A stretch of DNA of 64,000 nucleotides from Luidia sarsii (lineage: Eukaryota; Echinodermata; Asteroidea; Paxillosida; Luidiidae): positions 7,377,564-7,441,563 of the forward strand of contig OX465118.1 of NCBI GenBank assembly GCA_949987565.1. Direction: 5' to 3'. Under the pieces are notes generated by a model that had not been told where the DNA came from, did not search any database, and saw only the letters and a list, made by a program, of their open reading frames with translations. Made by a program: the position numbers and the translations under genes. Of the stretch, positions 13,401-20,801 are shown piece after piece (positions within the stretch are counted from its first letter, which is position 1; every line of letters starts with the position of its first letter).

Positions 13401-13749
13401 ACTATGCGACGGGGCCCAGGATTTACTCTCTTTTACCCATAGTATACCCTTATCGATTTATTTCACGGAAATATATTGTTCCGATTGTTTTAGCGAGATT
13501 TGAAAATGATGCATTGTTCAAAAACCCCCGTATAGCGGTCATCGGCACTTTAAAACCCCCAAGCGCAAAGTGGTTAAACCTAATCCCAACTCCATCACTG
13601 TCCCAAACCTTAACTCAGTAGACCGCTAATTTCGTAGCACATCTTATGCACACACACAAATTTGCATTGTGTCATTGTTTTTTTTTCAGGAGCATGAACG
13701 ACTACTGAAGATTGGCGAGAAGACAGACGCTCTGAATAGCTACTCTTGA
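964..13749 (+). CDS. Coiled-coil protein, 3' ten exons (5' end outside window)
   Basis: Ten exons join without a frame break into 408 visible residues ending in ...DALNSYS and a TGA. Every junction has GT-AG borders and matching phase. The product is very rich in Lys, Glu, Gln and Arg, with almost no Pro or Gly in long stretches, for example residues 60-125 and 190-360, as expected of a long alpha-helical coiled coil. There is no signal peptide, membrane segment or catalytic motif in the visible part. Sequence constraint is suggested by clean frame through all exons despite introns that are almost wholly repetitive. I do not recognise the family. Automatic pipelines often label such proteins trichohyalin-like or golgin-like from composition alone, which is weak evidence. 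A structural, cytoskeletal or axonemal role is possible but not shown. The first visible codon is split, so upstream exons exist. Confidence 0.85.
1145..1225 (-). repeat. Hammerhead-like cassette, family A (reverse)
   Basis: Read on the minus strand, the core is TTTGAGAAAGGTCC, loop TGCTA, GGATC, then GAAACGTC. The arms GGTCC and GGATC pair, with one G-U. Other full copies lie at 14,211 and 34,735. Confidence 0.7.
1846..1925 (+). CDS. Coiled-coil gene, second visible exon
   Basis: The acceptor is CCGTGCACAG and the donor is TCCAT|GTGAGT. It encodes VTKDRIEKSINKNQQ onward and ends after two bases of an Ile codon that the next exon completes. Confidence 0.85.
2190..2635. repeat. Pyrimidine-rich simple tract (CCCTTTC)n in intron
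   Basis: About 430 bases of irregular CCCTT/CCCTTTC units run up to the AG of the third exon and double as an oversized polypyrimidine tract. Long open frames on the complementary strand (Gly-Lys-Glu-Arg repeats) are artefacts of this tract. Confidence 0.95.
2636..2842 (+). CDS. Coiled-coil gene, third visible exon
   Basis: This 207-base exon follows a long C/T tract ending CCCCAG and encodes the most regular helical stretch, GDLERKYRSKMTEIDLRR onward. The donor is TCAAA|GTGAGT. In-frame read-through would stop at once at a TGA overlapping the donor. The same donor sequence is then copied in each unit of the tandem array that follows. Confidence 0.9.
2840..6290 (+). repeat. 74-bp minisatellite, about 46 copies, containing a 5' splice site
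   Basis: The unit is 74 bases. The first unit begins at the third exon's own donor, and each later unit repeats CTCAAAGTGAGTTCC. Units differ at a few diagnostic sites: TTAG versus TGAT, CAACG versus CAATG, GTGCT versus GTGTT. Rare variants recur at spacings of 888, 740 and 2442 bases, which are exact multiples of 74. The last unit carries a 10-base insertion near 6,230. Confidence 0.97.
6618..6770 (-). repeat. Hammerhead-like cassette, family B, decayed (reverse)
   Basis: It has the usual family B layout: a GACACCATG flank, TAAGGTCTCT, a GGTTCTGAAGAGAACC hairpin, ACTCGACGTTC, and a CCAG/CTGG stem ending CATCAG. The GAAAC box is mutated to GAACG with an inserted base. Confidence 0.65.
6913..6987 (+). 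CDS. Coiled-coil gene, fourth visible exon
   Basis: The acceptor is ATCCATAG and the donor CTGAG|GTAAGG. The first base completes the Lys codon left by the previous exon across a 4.07-kb intron. It encodes DSKTDAKDKIKTDNELEG onward, an acidic and lysine-rich linker. Confidence 0.85.
7130..7800. repeat. (GAT/GGT)n trinucleotide tract in intron
   Basis: About 670 bases of GATGATGGTGAT-type triplets lie between the fourth and fifth visible exons. Because the period is three, all frames stay open and give apparent poly-Asp, poly-Met/Val and poly-His proteins, which are not real genes. Confidence 0.95.
7883..7983 (+). CDS. Coiled-coil gene, fifth visible exon
   Basis: The acceptor is CATTATCAG and the donor GATG|GTAAGG. 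It completes an Arg codon and continues KNLGKAGQFENSKRRLSL, ending with one base of a Gly codon. Confidence 0.85.
8265..9000. repeat. 60-bp minisatellite, about 12 copies
   Basis: The unit contains TAACGGATTCC, GAAATAGATATATGCTAA and ACGCTGCCCGTAAGCACAG. Length varies by a few bases at an AT-rich joint. Confidence 0.92.
9238..9365 (+). CDS. Coiled-coil gene, sixth visible exon
   Basis: The acceptor is a T run ending TTGTCAG and the donor is CTGCAG|GTGGGG. It encodes GRQLLDTRNRLQENNMMQ onward and ends in phase 0. The TCTTGG repeat array starts within about 15 bases of this donor. Confidence 0.85.
9366..10325. repeat. TCTTGG/TCTCGG hexamer-like array with internal duplication
   Basis: Units of TCTTGG, TCTCGG and TCAGTC fill the intron. 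A longer block starting GGATGTGGTCTCGG recurs 469 bases downstream (9,387 and 9,856), so the array grew by large duplication as well as by slippage. Open Leu/Gly/Ser and Lys/Thr/Glu frames across it are spurious. Confidence 0.92.
10426..10581 (+). CDS. Coiled-coil gene, seventh visible exon
   Basis: I place the start after CACCGTAG because this gives phase 0 and removes the in-frame TAG just upstream. The next AG, at 10,438-10,439, would break the frame. The donor is GCAATG|GTAAGA. It encodes SHDARKQRRLQHITALKK onward. Confidence 0.82.
10680..11160. repeat. CTCCTCCTTCACCTC-type pyrimidine tract
   Basis: The tract is degenerate C/T sequence with recurring CACCTC and CTTCC blocks. It extends to the acceptor of the eighth visible exon. 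Confidence 0.85.
11163..11390 (+). CDS. Coiled-coil gene, eighth visible exon
   Basis: This is the longest exon, 76 codons in phase 0. The acceptor is TCCTTGCAG after a long C/T tract, and the donor is TACAAG|GTGGGT. It encodes a Gln, Glu and Arg-rich helix that includes SRKQKEQQCKRLQQQLAEM. Its last 60 or so bases, together with the donor, are duplicated downstream. Confidence 0.9.
11391..12360. repeat. 43-bp minisatellite preceded by a 158-bp tandem duplication
   Basis: The first part duplicates the eighth exon's end plus intron start. The rest consists of units of 43 bases containing GGGCGATGGGGGTCAGCAAG and GTGATGGATTAAT. GTGGGTGG motifs resembling the donor flank recur throughout. Confidence 0.9.
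11489..11548 (+). pseudogene. Tandem partial copy of the eighth exon's 3' end with donor
   Basis: The sequence repeats the end of the eighth exon with a six-base in-frame deletion and one silent change, followed by the same GTGGGTGGCTGGG donor flank. The copy sits 158 bases downstream of the original donor. No good acceptor precedes it, and read-through from the true exon meets TGA soon after the donor, so it is probably not used. Confidence 0.75.
12510..12602 (+). CDS. Coiled-coil gene, ninth visible exon
   Basis: The acceptor is CCATAACAG and the donor TCAAAG|GTAAGC. It has 31 codons in phase 0, SHVNREEGYLSLQQHRVMMK onward. Confidence 0.85.
12678..12990 (-). mobile_element. tRNA-derived SINE (reverse), intact site without MITE
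   Basis: The minus strand reads GGCTGGATAGCTCAGATGG (box A-like), then GGTTCAAATCCCGG (box B), and a tail rich in AAAAA and TTTTTT. The tRNA-like part is 12,791-12,862. The flanking sequence CTAGTTCTTTACCATTG is continuous here. In the copy at 15.5 kb the same place is interrupted by a MITE. Confidence 0.8.
13005..13115 (+). repeat. SINE fragment joined to a hammerhead-like 3' half
   Basis: GGCTGGATAGCTCTGATG is followed by GCCCCGAAACATTGAG and GGCTCTGTTCTGAGCC. The first part is the SINE's box A region. The second is the GAAAC box and terminal hairpin of family B. Confidence 0.6.
13353..13577. mobile_element. MITE with TTAA target sites (225 bp)
   Basis: The ends are TTAACCACTTCGCGC and the inverted GCGCAAAGTGGTTAA, so both termini abut a TTAA. 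This is the target site of piggyBac-type transposases. The interior has no coding capacity. Confidence 0.75.
13690..13749 (+). CDS. Coiled-coil gene, terminal coding exon
   Basis: The acceptor is a T run ending TTTTCAG. Nineteen codons, EHERLLKIGEKTDALNSYS, are followed by TGA. Confidence 0.85.
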   Translation, partial: EHERLLKIGEKTDALNSYS

Positions 13750-14204
13750 TGAGAAAGGCTGCCATTTCTCTTTCACTTAGATTCCAACTTTCTGGCTGGT
13801 AGTTTTTTTCCGTAGATGGTCTTTGTAGTTGTCGTTTTTTCCTCCCTGTTCTCCGGTCTTTTTGGAGCCTCGCTGGATGGGGCCAGACTTCCGCCACAGC
13901 ATGGGGTTAATGCCATCAAAGTCATCATTACTTACGCGTACGACCACTCGCAAGATAGTGATTGATGCACCAAACCCCTAACAGCCCATCCCAACTTACG
14001 ATTGAATATTCACCTCTAAGTTTAGTTACACCACTGGTATCCCCGATGTGATCCGAGATCTCTGTTTGACCTGCAAATAGATCTCAAAGAGATCATCCTT
14101 ACGCACACACGTACCCATTCACTCGACCCTTGAGCATTGTCCCATAACTAAGGAAGCCTGGAGTTGCCATCCTAACAACACTAATTTATTTCTACTCAAG
14201 TTCT

Positions 14205-14310
14205 CTTTGCCATTGAGAAAGGTCCTGCTAGGATCGAAACGTCAGGCCCACTAAATTTTGAGATTTGCATTTTGGTAACTTTTTAGTCAGTAAGCAGTTT
14301 GCAACATTTT
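14205..14310 (+). repeat. Hammerhead-like cassette, family A
   Basis: The plus strand reads TTGAGAAAGGTCC, TGCTA, GGATC, GAAACGTCAGGCCCAC, followed by the family tail ATTTGCATTTTGGTAAC and TAGTCAGTAAGCAG. Confidence 0.7.
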
Positions 14311-14324
14311 TTTATTTCACTTGA

Positions 14325-14480
14325 ACCCTAACGCTTTGCACCTCCCACACAGGACACACACTGTATACCATGATTTATCTCAGTGCCCACAGGGGTGTTG
14401 GCTCACATACCACAGGTCACCGCAAAAACCCGGCTGTGGAATGTCCTGGTGCATGGCCCTTATCCTCCCACAGGAAAAAC
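14325..14480 (+). repeat. Dispersed repeat shared with 63.5-63.7 kb
   Basis: The blocks ACGCTTTGCACCTCC, CACACTGTATACCA, CACATACCACAGG and TATCCTCCCACAGGAAA appear in the same order and opposite orientation at 63,540-63,705. The family is unknown and no open frame is conserved. Confidence 0.65.
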
Positions 14481-15534
14481 CATGTGTGGTTAATAATGTG
14501 GTTTCAATGCCAGTTAGGGTTAAGTTCTCTTTAAGTTCTTTTGAAAGGGCCAGTCTCAGTCAAGTACTTGAGGCTATAGCGGAGATCACTCTTTGACCAT
14601 TCTCAAAGAAACAACTCCACCCACCTATCCACCCAACCAACCATCCACTTAACATGAGCGTTCCAACAACTAAGGAAGCACGGTGATACCATTGCAAGAA
14701 CACCAGTAAGTCCTACAGAATTCTCAGGTTGACAAATTCCATTCTGCAAGAGTTGGTCTCAGTTTGAGTGCTTGGGGCTTTTCACACTTCCTGAAATGCT
14801 TTCTTAAGTGGAATCCATCCCAAAATCAGTACAGTTATTTGCCAGTCCTAAACCTATTTAAAGGTGATTTCTTGAAACTCTCTCGGCCCCTTGAAAATGC
14901 AATTAACATCAAAGAAAAATGATCTTAAAGAGCCCTTCAGATTTGTGGGTTCATTGGAGAACGGAATTTGGAAGCGTCCTGTATATGAGACCAATTGGCT
15001 TTAAATGGTACAAGCAAGAAATTCTAAGAAAATAGTAAATTTTAAAACTTTCATTAATTTGAAGAAAAAAACAATACCAAGCACTACCAACTATTCAAAC
15101 CCAAACTCTCATTTTCTGCTCCGTCCTCGTAAATCCATCCACTCTTATTGTTTTAACACCGCAGATTTCTTGCATGTTTTGTTTGTTCTCTGAAATTAAG
15201 TTTGCCATGAATAAAAGCTTTTACAACAATACCTCCAACAAATAAATCTGAACACTTCCATTTATAGCCAAAAAAGTATGCTTTTTCTCACCTTTGTAAA
15301 TAACTGGAGTATTTTTTTCCAACCCATATATCAATATCATGTTTGAAGAGTTTGACTGTATATTGTATATATTTTACAAACTAAAGAAAAGAAATGTAAT
15401 TATTTTGTCTCAAGTTCTAACGTTGCATATTCAACAATAATTGTGCATGAAAACATGAAAATTTGACTTACCATTACTAACCATTTTCCCTAAAACAATC
15501 AGTCCTCCCTTAATTCCACAGAATATTTATAAGC

Positions 15535-16180
15535 AAAGGAGACCCAATAAAAAGTGTGTGATCTTTTTTGTGAGTTCAAGTTTTTGTTGTCTGTGTTGTT
15601 TTTCATTTAAATCGAAAAAATGGCAAAGAAAACTTTCACTGGACTGGGATTTGAACCCAAGATCTCTGGTTTTGCATACCAGCGCTCTTACCATCTGATC
15701 TATCCAGCCCTTAGATGGTGGCCTTCCCAAATAGTCAACTAGTCTTAAAGCCCCGACACAACATTGGTCGAGGTCAAAGAATAGCATCCATACGTTGTCC
15801 GATCCAACATTATGCATGAAATAGCACACCTGTGAAAATTTCAGCTCAATCCGCCAACCGAGTCTCGAGAAATTCGTGAAAACCGCTTAATTTGTTTCGC
15901 GAAAATGCAGCATTCAACGCCGTACTGTTCCGAAATAGTTTAGATCTCGGTGAGACGTAAACGAATTCTTTTACTCTTTTCTCCCAAAATACAACATTTT
16001 GGGCAGAAATATTTCAGTGCGAGATTTCTACTATAACCATCTTCAAACTATAAGTTTCATGTAAATCTGTAAACATTTCTGTTTTTCGATCTTACCAATG
16101 TTGTGTAGGGGCTTTAATCATGGTTGCAATTCAGCCATTATTGGTTTGATTACTTCTGACTTGCGCCCCAACCAAGCAAA
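15535..16180 (-). mobile_element. tRNA-derived SINE (reverse) interrupted by a TTAA MITE
   Basis: The first half ends at CCCAAATAGTCAACTAGTC. The second half resumes at TCATGGTTGCAATTCAGCC, with the MITE in between. The tRNA-like portion is 15,638-15,712, with box B read from the minus strand as GGGTTCAAATCCCAG. Confidence 0.8.
15745..16117. mobile_element. TTAA MITE E, copy 1 (about 370 bp)
   Basis: The terminal inverted repeats are AGCCCCGACACAACATTGG and CCAATGTTGTGTAGGGGCT, each next to TTAA. Two relatives are at 27.6 and 47.5 kb. The internal sequence (GTCCGATCCAACAT, TGAAATAGCACAC) is conserved but non-coding. Confidence 0.88.
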
Positions 16181-16194
16181 GTCTAGTTGACTAA

Positions 16195-16300
16195 TGTACA
16201 TGTATTTGGGAGGCTGGGTAGCTCAGGTGGTTATAGCGCTGATACGCAAAACCAGAGGTTTCGGGTTCGTAACCTGGTCCAGTCACAAATTTTGTCGCAA
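16195..16300 (+). mobile_element. tRNA-derived SINE head
   Basis: GGCTGGGTAGCTCAGGTGG and GGTTCGTAACCTGGTCCAG mark boxes A and B of the same SINE family in forward orientation, directly after the preceding copy. Confidence 0.7.
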
Positions 16301-16964
16301 TTTTTTCAATTTCAAAAACGTTCCCAGTCAGTTTTTCATCGGTTTGTTCGACTCACTTTTCATTTAGTTCAAGAAATATCCCCGTTTTGCTCCAAATTGG
16401 TAGACTCTGCCCATGCTCAAAATCCTCAAATCCTCGACTTCAACACTATGGGCTTCGACATTCAAACTACTATAACTGCATTTCACACACAAAATGACCC
16501 TTCAAATTCATGGGTAAACTTTGAAGGAAGCTCCATGATGACTCTGGTAACTTTTTGCAAAGCAATTCGTCAAAATGTCCGAACTGATTTCGCGAACTTC
16601 AGCTAGGTGAATGAGATTCCCCCAATGATATGATATATGAGTGTAATGCTTCACTTGACATTAAAGCTGCATTATTTTAACTGGGAAGAGTTATCGTATT
16701 GTACATGTTGCTTCAGGTTGAAACTTTGCTTGAGTTTAGAATCGAAAATATTAAAGGTAAAATTTAACTGACATGACACTAACATTTTCACTTGAACAAT
16801 TTTGTACATGCATGCCATTGTACTGCGCCATGCATAATAATTATGGCTTACGGAAGTATTTTAGTGTGCTGCACCCTTTACTCGCGACGAAATCCAAAAG
16901 CCCGCCGTCAACGGCCATGGCCCGTAATTTTAATCGGGTTGGCTAACATGTATAAGATGTCAGT

Positions 16965-17260
16965 AACTTTTGCGTAACACAAGTGGCCTTGTGTGAAAGA
17001 CGCTCGCCTGCCAACGTGTAGGTTCGTGGTTCGATCCCGGGGGTATTTTAAACTTATTTTTTTCTCAGCACGATAGTGCGGTATAAGGTGTTTAAAAAAC
17101 TCCCGCAAACACCAACGTCGCATGTGGCGCATCTAGACCCATCTGTGACGCTGGGACTGTCCTCGTAATCCAGGTTCGCGTCTTCGTACAGGGACACATG
17201 CGTTTGGTCGACTCGGCGGCCAAGGTCTAGGGGCCGCTGTGTTCCCTCCCTCACATGGCG
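16965..17260 (+). mobile_element. Second SINE family, copy 1
   Basis: A tRNA-like segment with GGTTCGTGGTTCGATCCC (box B) is followed by TTTTTTCTC, then a body containing GTATAAGGTGTTTAAAAAACTC and GTCGCATGTGGCGCATCT. It shares over 150 bases with the copy 710 bases downstream. Confidence 0.72.
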
Positions 17261-17689
17261 AAGGGTCTACGGGCCTATATGGATGAGGGCAGGGAAGGAC
17301 GTGCGGTGGACCGGTACCGAGGCCTTAAGAGCTCTAATAGATCCGTGCACACGGGACGACCCTGGAGGTCCCGGGGATCTGAAAGCTTGGTCTGACACCG
17401 CATAACTTTTTTTCTCGCAAACTTTGATTTTTTAAGTGTTTCGTGCTCGTATTTTCTATTCATTTTCAGCTGTTTGGTCTTCCGAAGCAGCCTTTTTTTT
17501 TCTATACATTTTGGTTTTTTCTCCCCTTTTTTGTCCATCTGTTTCGGTCTTCCGAAACGGCTCTTGTCTTCGTTCTGTTTTGTTTTCCTATTCAACTTTT
17601 TTCCTAGTTGTTTCGGTCTTGCAAAAACAGCTCTTGTTTTCGTTTTTTGTAAATACCCTTTTTCACTTTTTTTTTAACGTGTAAGATAT

Positions 17690-17925
17690 CCGAAACTGTT
17701 GCGTAACACAAGTGTCCTTGTGTGAAAGACGCTCGACTGCCAACTTGTAGGTTCGTGGTTCGATCCCGTGGGTATTTTTCACTGATTTTTTTCTCTGCAC
17801 GAATATGCTGTATAAGGTGTTTAAAAAACTCTCGCAAACAACAACGTCGCATGTGGCGCATCTCGATGGGTCGGTGTGATGCTGGGACTCTCCTCGTAAT
17901 CCAGGTTCGCGTCTCCGTATAGACC
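17690..17925 (+). mobile_element. Second SINE family, copy 2
   Basis: It repeats the arrangement of the preceding copy (AAGTGTCCTTGTGTGAAAGA, TGGTTCGATCCC, GTGTTTAAAAAACTC). The two copies flank a T-rich stretch that holds a short duplicated TGTTTCGGTCTT motif. Confidence 0.72.
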
Positions 17926-18531
17926 CGTCTTGGATGACGTCACGGTTTTGTTTATCGGCCATCTTGGATTACTCACATGAGCACGTCGTCACCGCCGTTA
18001 CTAAGTCAGCTGTGCATACAAGCAACTCCACATGCACGGCGGCAAGTTTTGAACTCGTCGTAGTTGTACTACTACTACTACTACTGCGTTTTACTATAGT
18101 ATTACTAGTGCCATGGAGGAATCTCTTTTTATTCCTCCGTGATTGTATCATGGATTGGAGGTACTTGTTTTGTTGAAAAATGATTAACTTTTGCGCTGTC
18201 CTTGGCTGTGGAAGCAGGGGGATCGTGATAAGAAATAATTTTATCGTTTACCCGCTGTACTGACAAGAGAAGGTGACGCAACTCGAACACTTTCGCTAAA
18301 AAGATGGACAAAATGGTTGTCGCGGGTTAATTGTGTACGGATCTATTTCAGCAATAAAGCCGAGAATGTCGAGAGAACTGTAATAAGCCGACCGTGCAGC
18401 ATTCGAATTCGCCATGATGACTAACGTAACGTTAAACGAACACAAACGTGCGAGCGAAAGCGTATGTACTCCAAGATGGCGGATCTCGCTGTTTCTAGTA
18501 GCAACGTGACGTCAGTAACAAGGGTCTATAA
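17918..18531. mobile_element. Inverted-repeat element with THAP-like remnant (about 610 bp)
   Basis: The ends TATAGACCC...GACGTCAC and GTGACGTCA...GGGTCTATA are inverted, and CCATCTTGGA/TCCAAGATGG lies further in. A decayed THAP-like zinc-finger reading frame lies inside, suggesting a deleted DNA transposon that carried such a protein. Confidence 0.55.
18180..18420 (+). pseudogene. THAP-type zinc finger remnant
   Basis: One frame gives MINFCAVLGCGSRG and FIVYP before a stop. A shifted frame continues with LSLKRWTKWLSRVN and later ISRPCS. This order resembles the THAP domain: paired cysteines Cys-x4-Cys, then an FxxFP-like patch, a Trp and a final Cys-His pair. At least one frameshift is needed, and the final histidine is not clear. 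THAP domains are found in P-type and related transposases and in host proteins. The sequence is too decayed to encode a product. Confidence 0.42.
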
Positions 18532-18599
18532 TCACTGAGTAGGCTGCCCATGAAGGTTTGCAGCGTGGAATCACAATGTGGAGAGTGTGGTGACGCCAT

Positions 18600-18710
18600 C
18601 TAAGTCTCTCTTTTGATATTAAAAGGGGTATGGCTCTGAAAAGAAGCTGGTTGCAATTGGAAACTCAAAATTGTGTTCTCTACCCGTCGTCAGAAGACCA
18701 TGCCCATCGT
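18600..18710 (-). repeat. Hammerhead-like cassette, family B, strongly decayed
   Basis: GGTATGGCTCTGAAAAGAAG and CCCGTCGTCAGAAGAC keep the order of family B, but the GAAAC box and most of the stem are lost. Confidence 0.45.
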
Positions 18711-19745
18711 AAGTCATTTATAAATCGTACTTGTACATGTACTATGGTATTACACGTACTAGTCCTATAGTACAATGTACTAGGTAATAGGTAATGCAAC
18801 TTAATTCCTGAACTGCTAGTGCTAACATCAATAGGCGTTGCAGGCATTTTGCAACAGAAGAAGCCCATATTTAAAGTTCAATAGGCCCTGTAGGTATAGC
18901 TACCACTCACTGGACACAAAATAGAGGGCCTGATGATTCTCTCCTGTGGCTAGGGGTTCAGAGCACTAAATCGAGCACCAATTGAACACTACACAAATAC
19001 TCACTTTCAAAGCCAATTATCCCATACCCAAAAGTCTCTCAGTTCTTGTAGCTATACTGCAAATTGTAGTTTGGACCTTCATCTCTCAGATTCTTTTCAA
19101 ATTTGGTGCCCTTAGCCGATTAGTTTTTTGGCTAATTACCCCCAGAAAAAAACCAGGATTTTGGGATGGACCCCTCCACTTCTACACTACAGCCAAATAG
19201 GGCCACATATGGTCCAAATGACATACCAAATTGAAGAGTGAACCCCCAGGTTGTCTTAAGTGTCACTTTGTTCTACAATGTATCAGTTAATTAGCCTCCA
19301 AAGACCCCTTATTAAAAATGAACCCATTGACTTTTCTCGAGGTATCTTAATTCAATTGATTTGATTCACAATGCCGCGCGATTTCAAGTAACAATCTTTT
19401 TTAGTCCTATCATACAGTCCTGTGTAAAAAAAAAAAATACTGTCCCCGTAAAAAGTGATCCCTTACCGCGATCGTGCTTGTGTTTGTTCTACAGGTACCG
19501 ACGCACTGCAGACTTTTGACCCTCTTGAAATATCAAAGCCAACCATGCTCCGACCTCGGTGTGATAATGCGTTATTTTCAGCTACAAATGCGACTGTGTT
19601 AATTTGGGCTCTTTATAGAATTCAGCTGTCCATTTATGCAATTCAGACGGAAAGGCCGGGGTATTAACTGATGTGAGGCCTTCAGTTTTGTTGAGCTGAC
19701 CCTGGCTGGCATAGAAAATAATGTAAACATTCACGAGCATTGGGG
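18711..19745. other. Intergenic stretch, nothing recognised
   Basis: It is AT-rich DNA with only short open frames and no splice-flanked coding segment, tRNA or clear repeat family. Confidence 0.5.
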
Positions 19746-19759
19746 TTAGTTGATCATTG

Positions 19760-19821
19760 CTAACCCTCCTCCCTCCCTCCCTCCCTCCCTCCCCCTCTAT
19801 CTCTCCCCGCCTCTCCCCCTC

Positions 19822-19876
<55 letters not shown>

Positions 19877-19990
19877 TCTCTCTCTCTCTCTCCCATCCCT
19901 CTCCCCCACCCCCTCTCTCCCATCCTCTTTTTCTCTCTCCATCCCTACCCTCCCCGGCCCTCTCTCCATCCCTCTTCTCTCCCATCGTGG
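19760..19990. repeat. (CT)n / CCCTCC microsatellite
   Basis: A (CCCT)n start is followed by a pure CT run of about 40 bases and then degenerate CTC. Ser/Leu/Pro and Arg/Glu frames across it are artefacts. Confidence 0.95.
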
Positions 19991-20412
19991 CCGCGAATCA
20001 AGACTGTTGACTTTGATAACGTGTCAGTAACGAGTCAAAATAATTGTTTGTAGGTTTCCGGACCGGGTTTGGAGAAACGATTAGACTCCTTTTTGAAAGA
20101 GGCATTTTGATTGATCGAGAATAAAATTAATTCAGTTAATTCATATATAGGCATAGTCAAGTAATTATAGGCCTTAAAATACATCTGCGAGACTCGATCG
20201 CTGCTCGATCAGCTGCTGTAACAATTGTGCCTACCCGGCCGACCACAGCAATATTGAAGCTAGGAAAGAGACCTTATTCTATGCATATATAGTTTTAGTA
20301 CACAATCACTGCGAGCCTTTTCAAATCATACGCCCTAATGAATATAATTAACGCTCTTGAAAAACGAAAGCCCCTGACTTTCAAGGGCAATCCTTTCATT
20401 GTTCAGTTTTTC

Positions 20413-20420
20413 TATAAATA
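20413..20420 (+). promoter_or_regulatory. TATA box, candidate SDR gene promoter
   Basis: TATAAATA lies 293 bases upstream of the SDR start codon. A start site about 30 bases downstream would give a short 5' UTR. A plausible 78-base UTR intron (donor ACC|GTAAGC at 20,499, acceptor CCCCCACAG at 20,576) could separate it from the coding exon. Both are inferred from sequence only. Confidence 0.5.
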
Positions 20421-20705
20421 GTTGAGGATCATTGACGGTCATCAGAAATGTCTCGCTGTTGCCGTGTGGCCTTTGAACTCGAACGCGCCCGTTGAACCGT
20501 AAGCAAATATACATAAATCAAGGCACAACACTCTGCGTTTTAGTATAGTGCAACACACGCCATTTTTCCCCCACAGTGGTTGCCCGTAGCCCCTATTCTT
20601 CGGCTGAAGGTTGTGGTGTGGTTTTCATTCACACCGCTAGGCAAGGAGCGGACGATCTGCCGACCGACTGATCAGAGTGGGGGACTGTATAGAAACCGGA
20701 ACAAC

Positions 20706-20801
20706 ATGGCACCCAAAGTCGTACTTATCACCGGTTGCTCTTCGGGTATCGGGTTAGCCACAGCCGTACACCTAGCCAAAGATCCCGAGAGCAAATACAA
20801 G
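20706..20801 (+). CDS. SDR gene, first coding exon
   Basis: It begins MAPKVVLITGCSSGIGLATA. The donor is TACAAG|GTAAGA in phase 0. The frame is open upstream of the ATG but lacks another ATG. Confidence 0.92.

Larger units (their letters stand above)
13750..15246 (+). other. 3' flank and possible 3' UTR of the coiled-coil gene
   Basis: No coding exon is seen after the stop. The first AATAAA signals are at 15,210 and 15,241, which would give a 3' UTR of about 1.5 kb. It contains a hammerhead-like family A cassette and a dispersed repeat (14,325-14,480), so the true end could be earlier. Confidence 0.4.

Noticed and set aside
16985..17045. tRNA gene with TGGTTCGATCCC
   Set aside because: The same segment with 100 bases of shared downstream body is repeated at 17.7 kb, so it is a SINE family. 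The cloverleaf is incomplete.
20580..20705. N-terminal extension of the SDR
   Set aside because: The frame is open but has no ATG before 20,706, and the family starts a few residues before TGxxxGIG.
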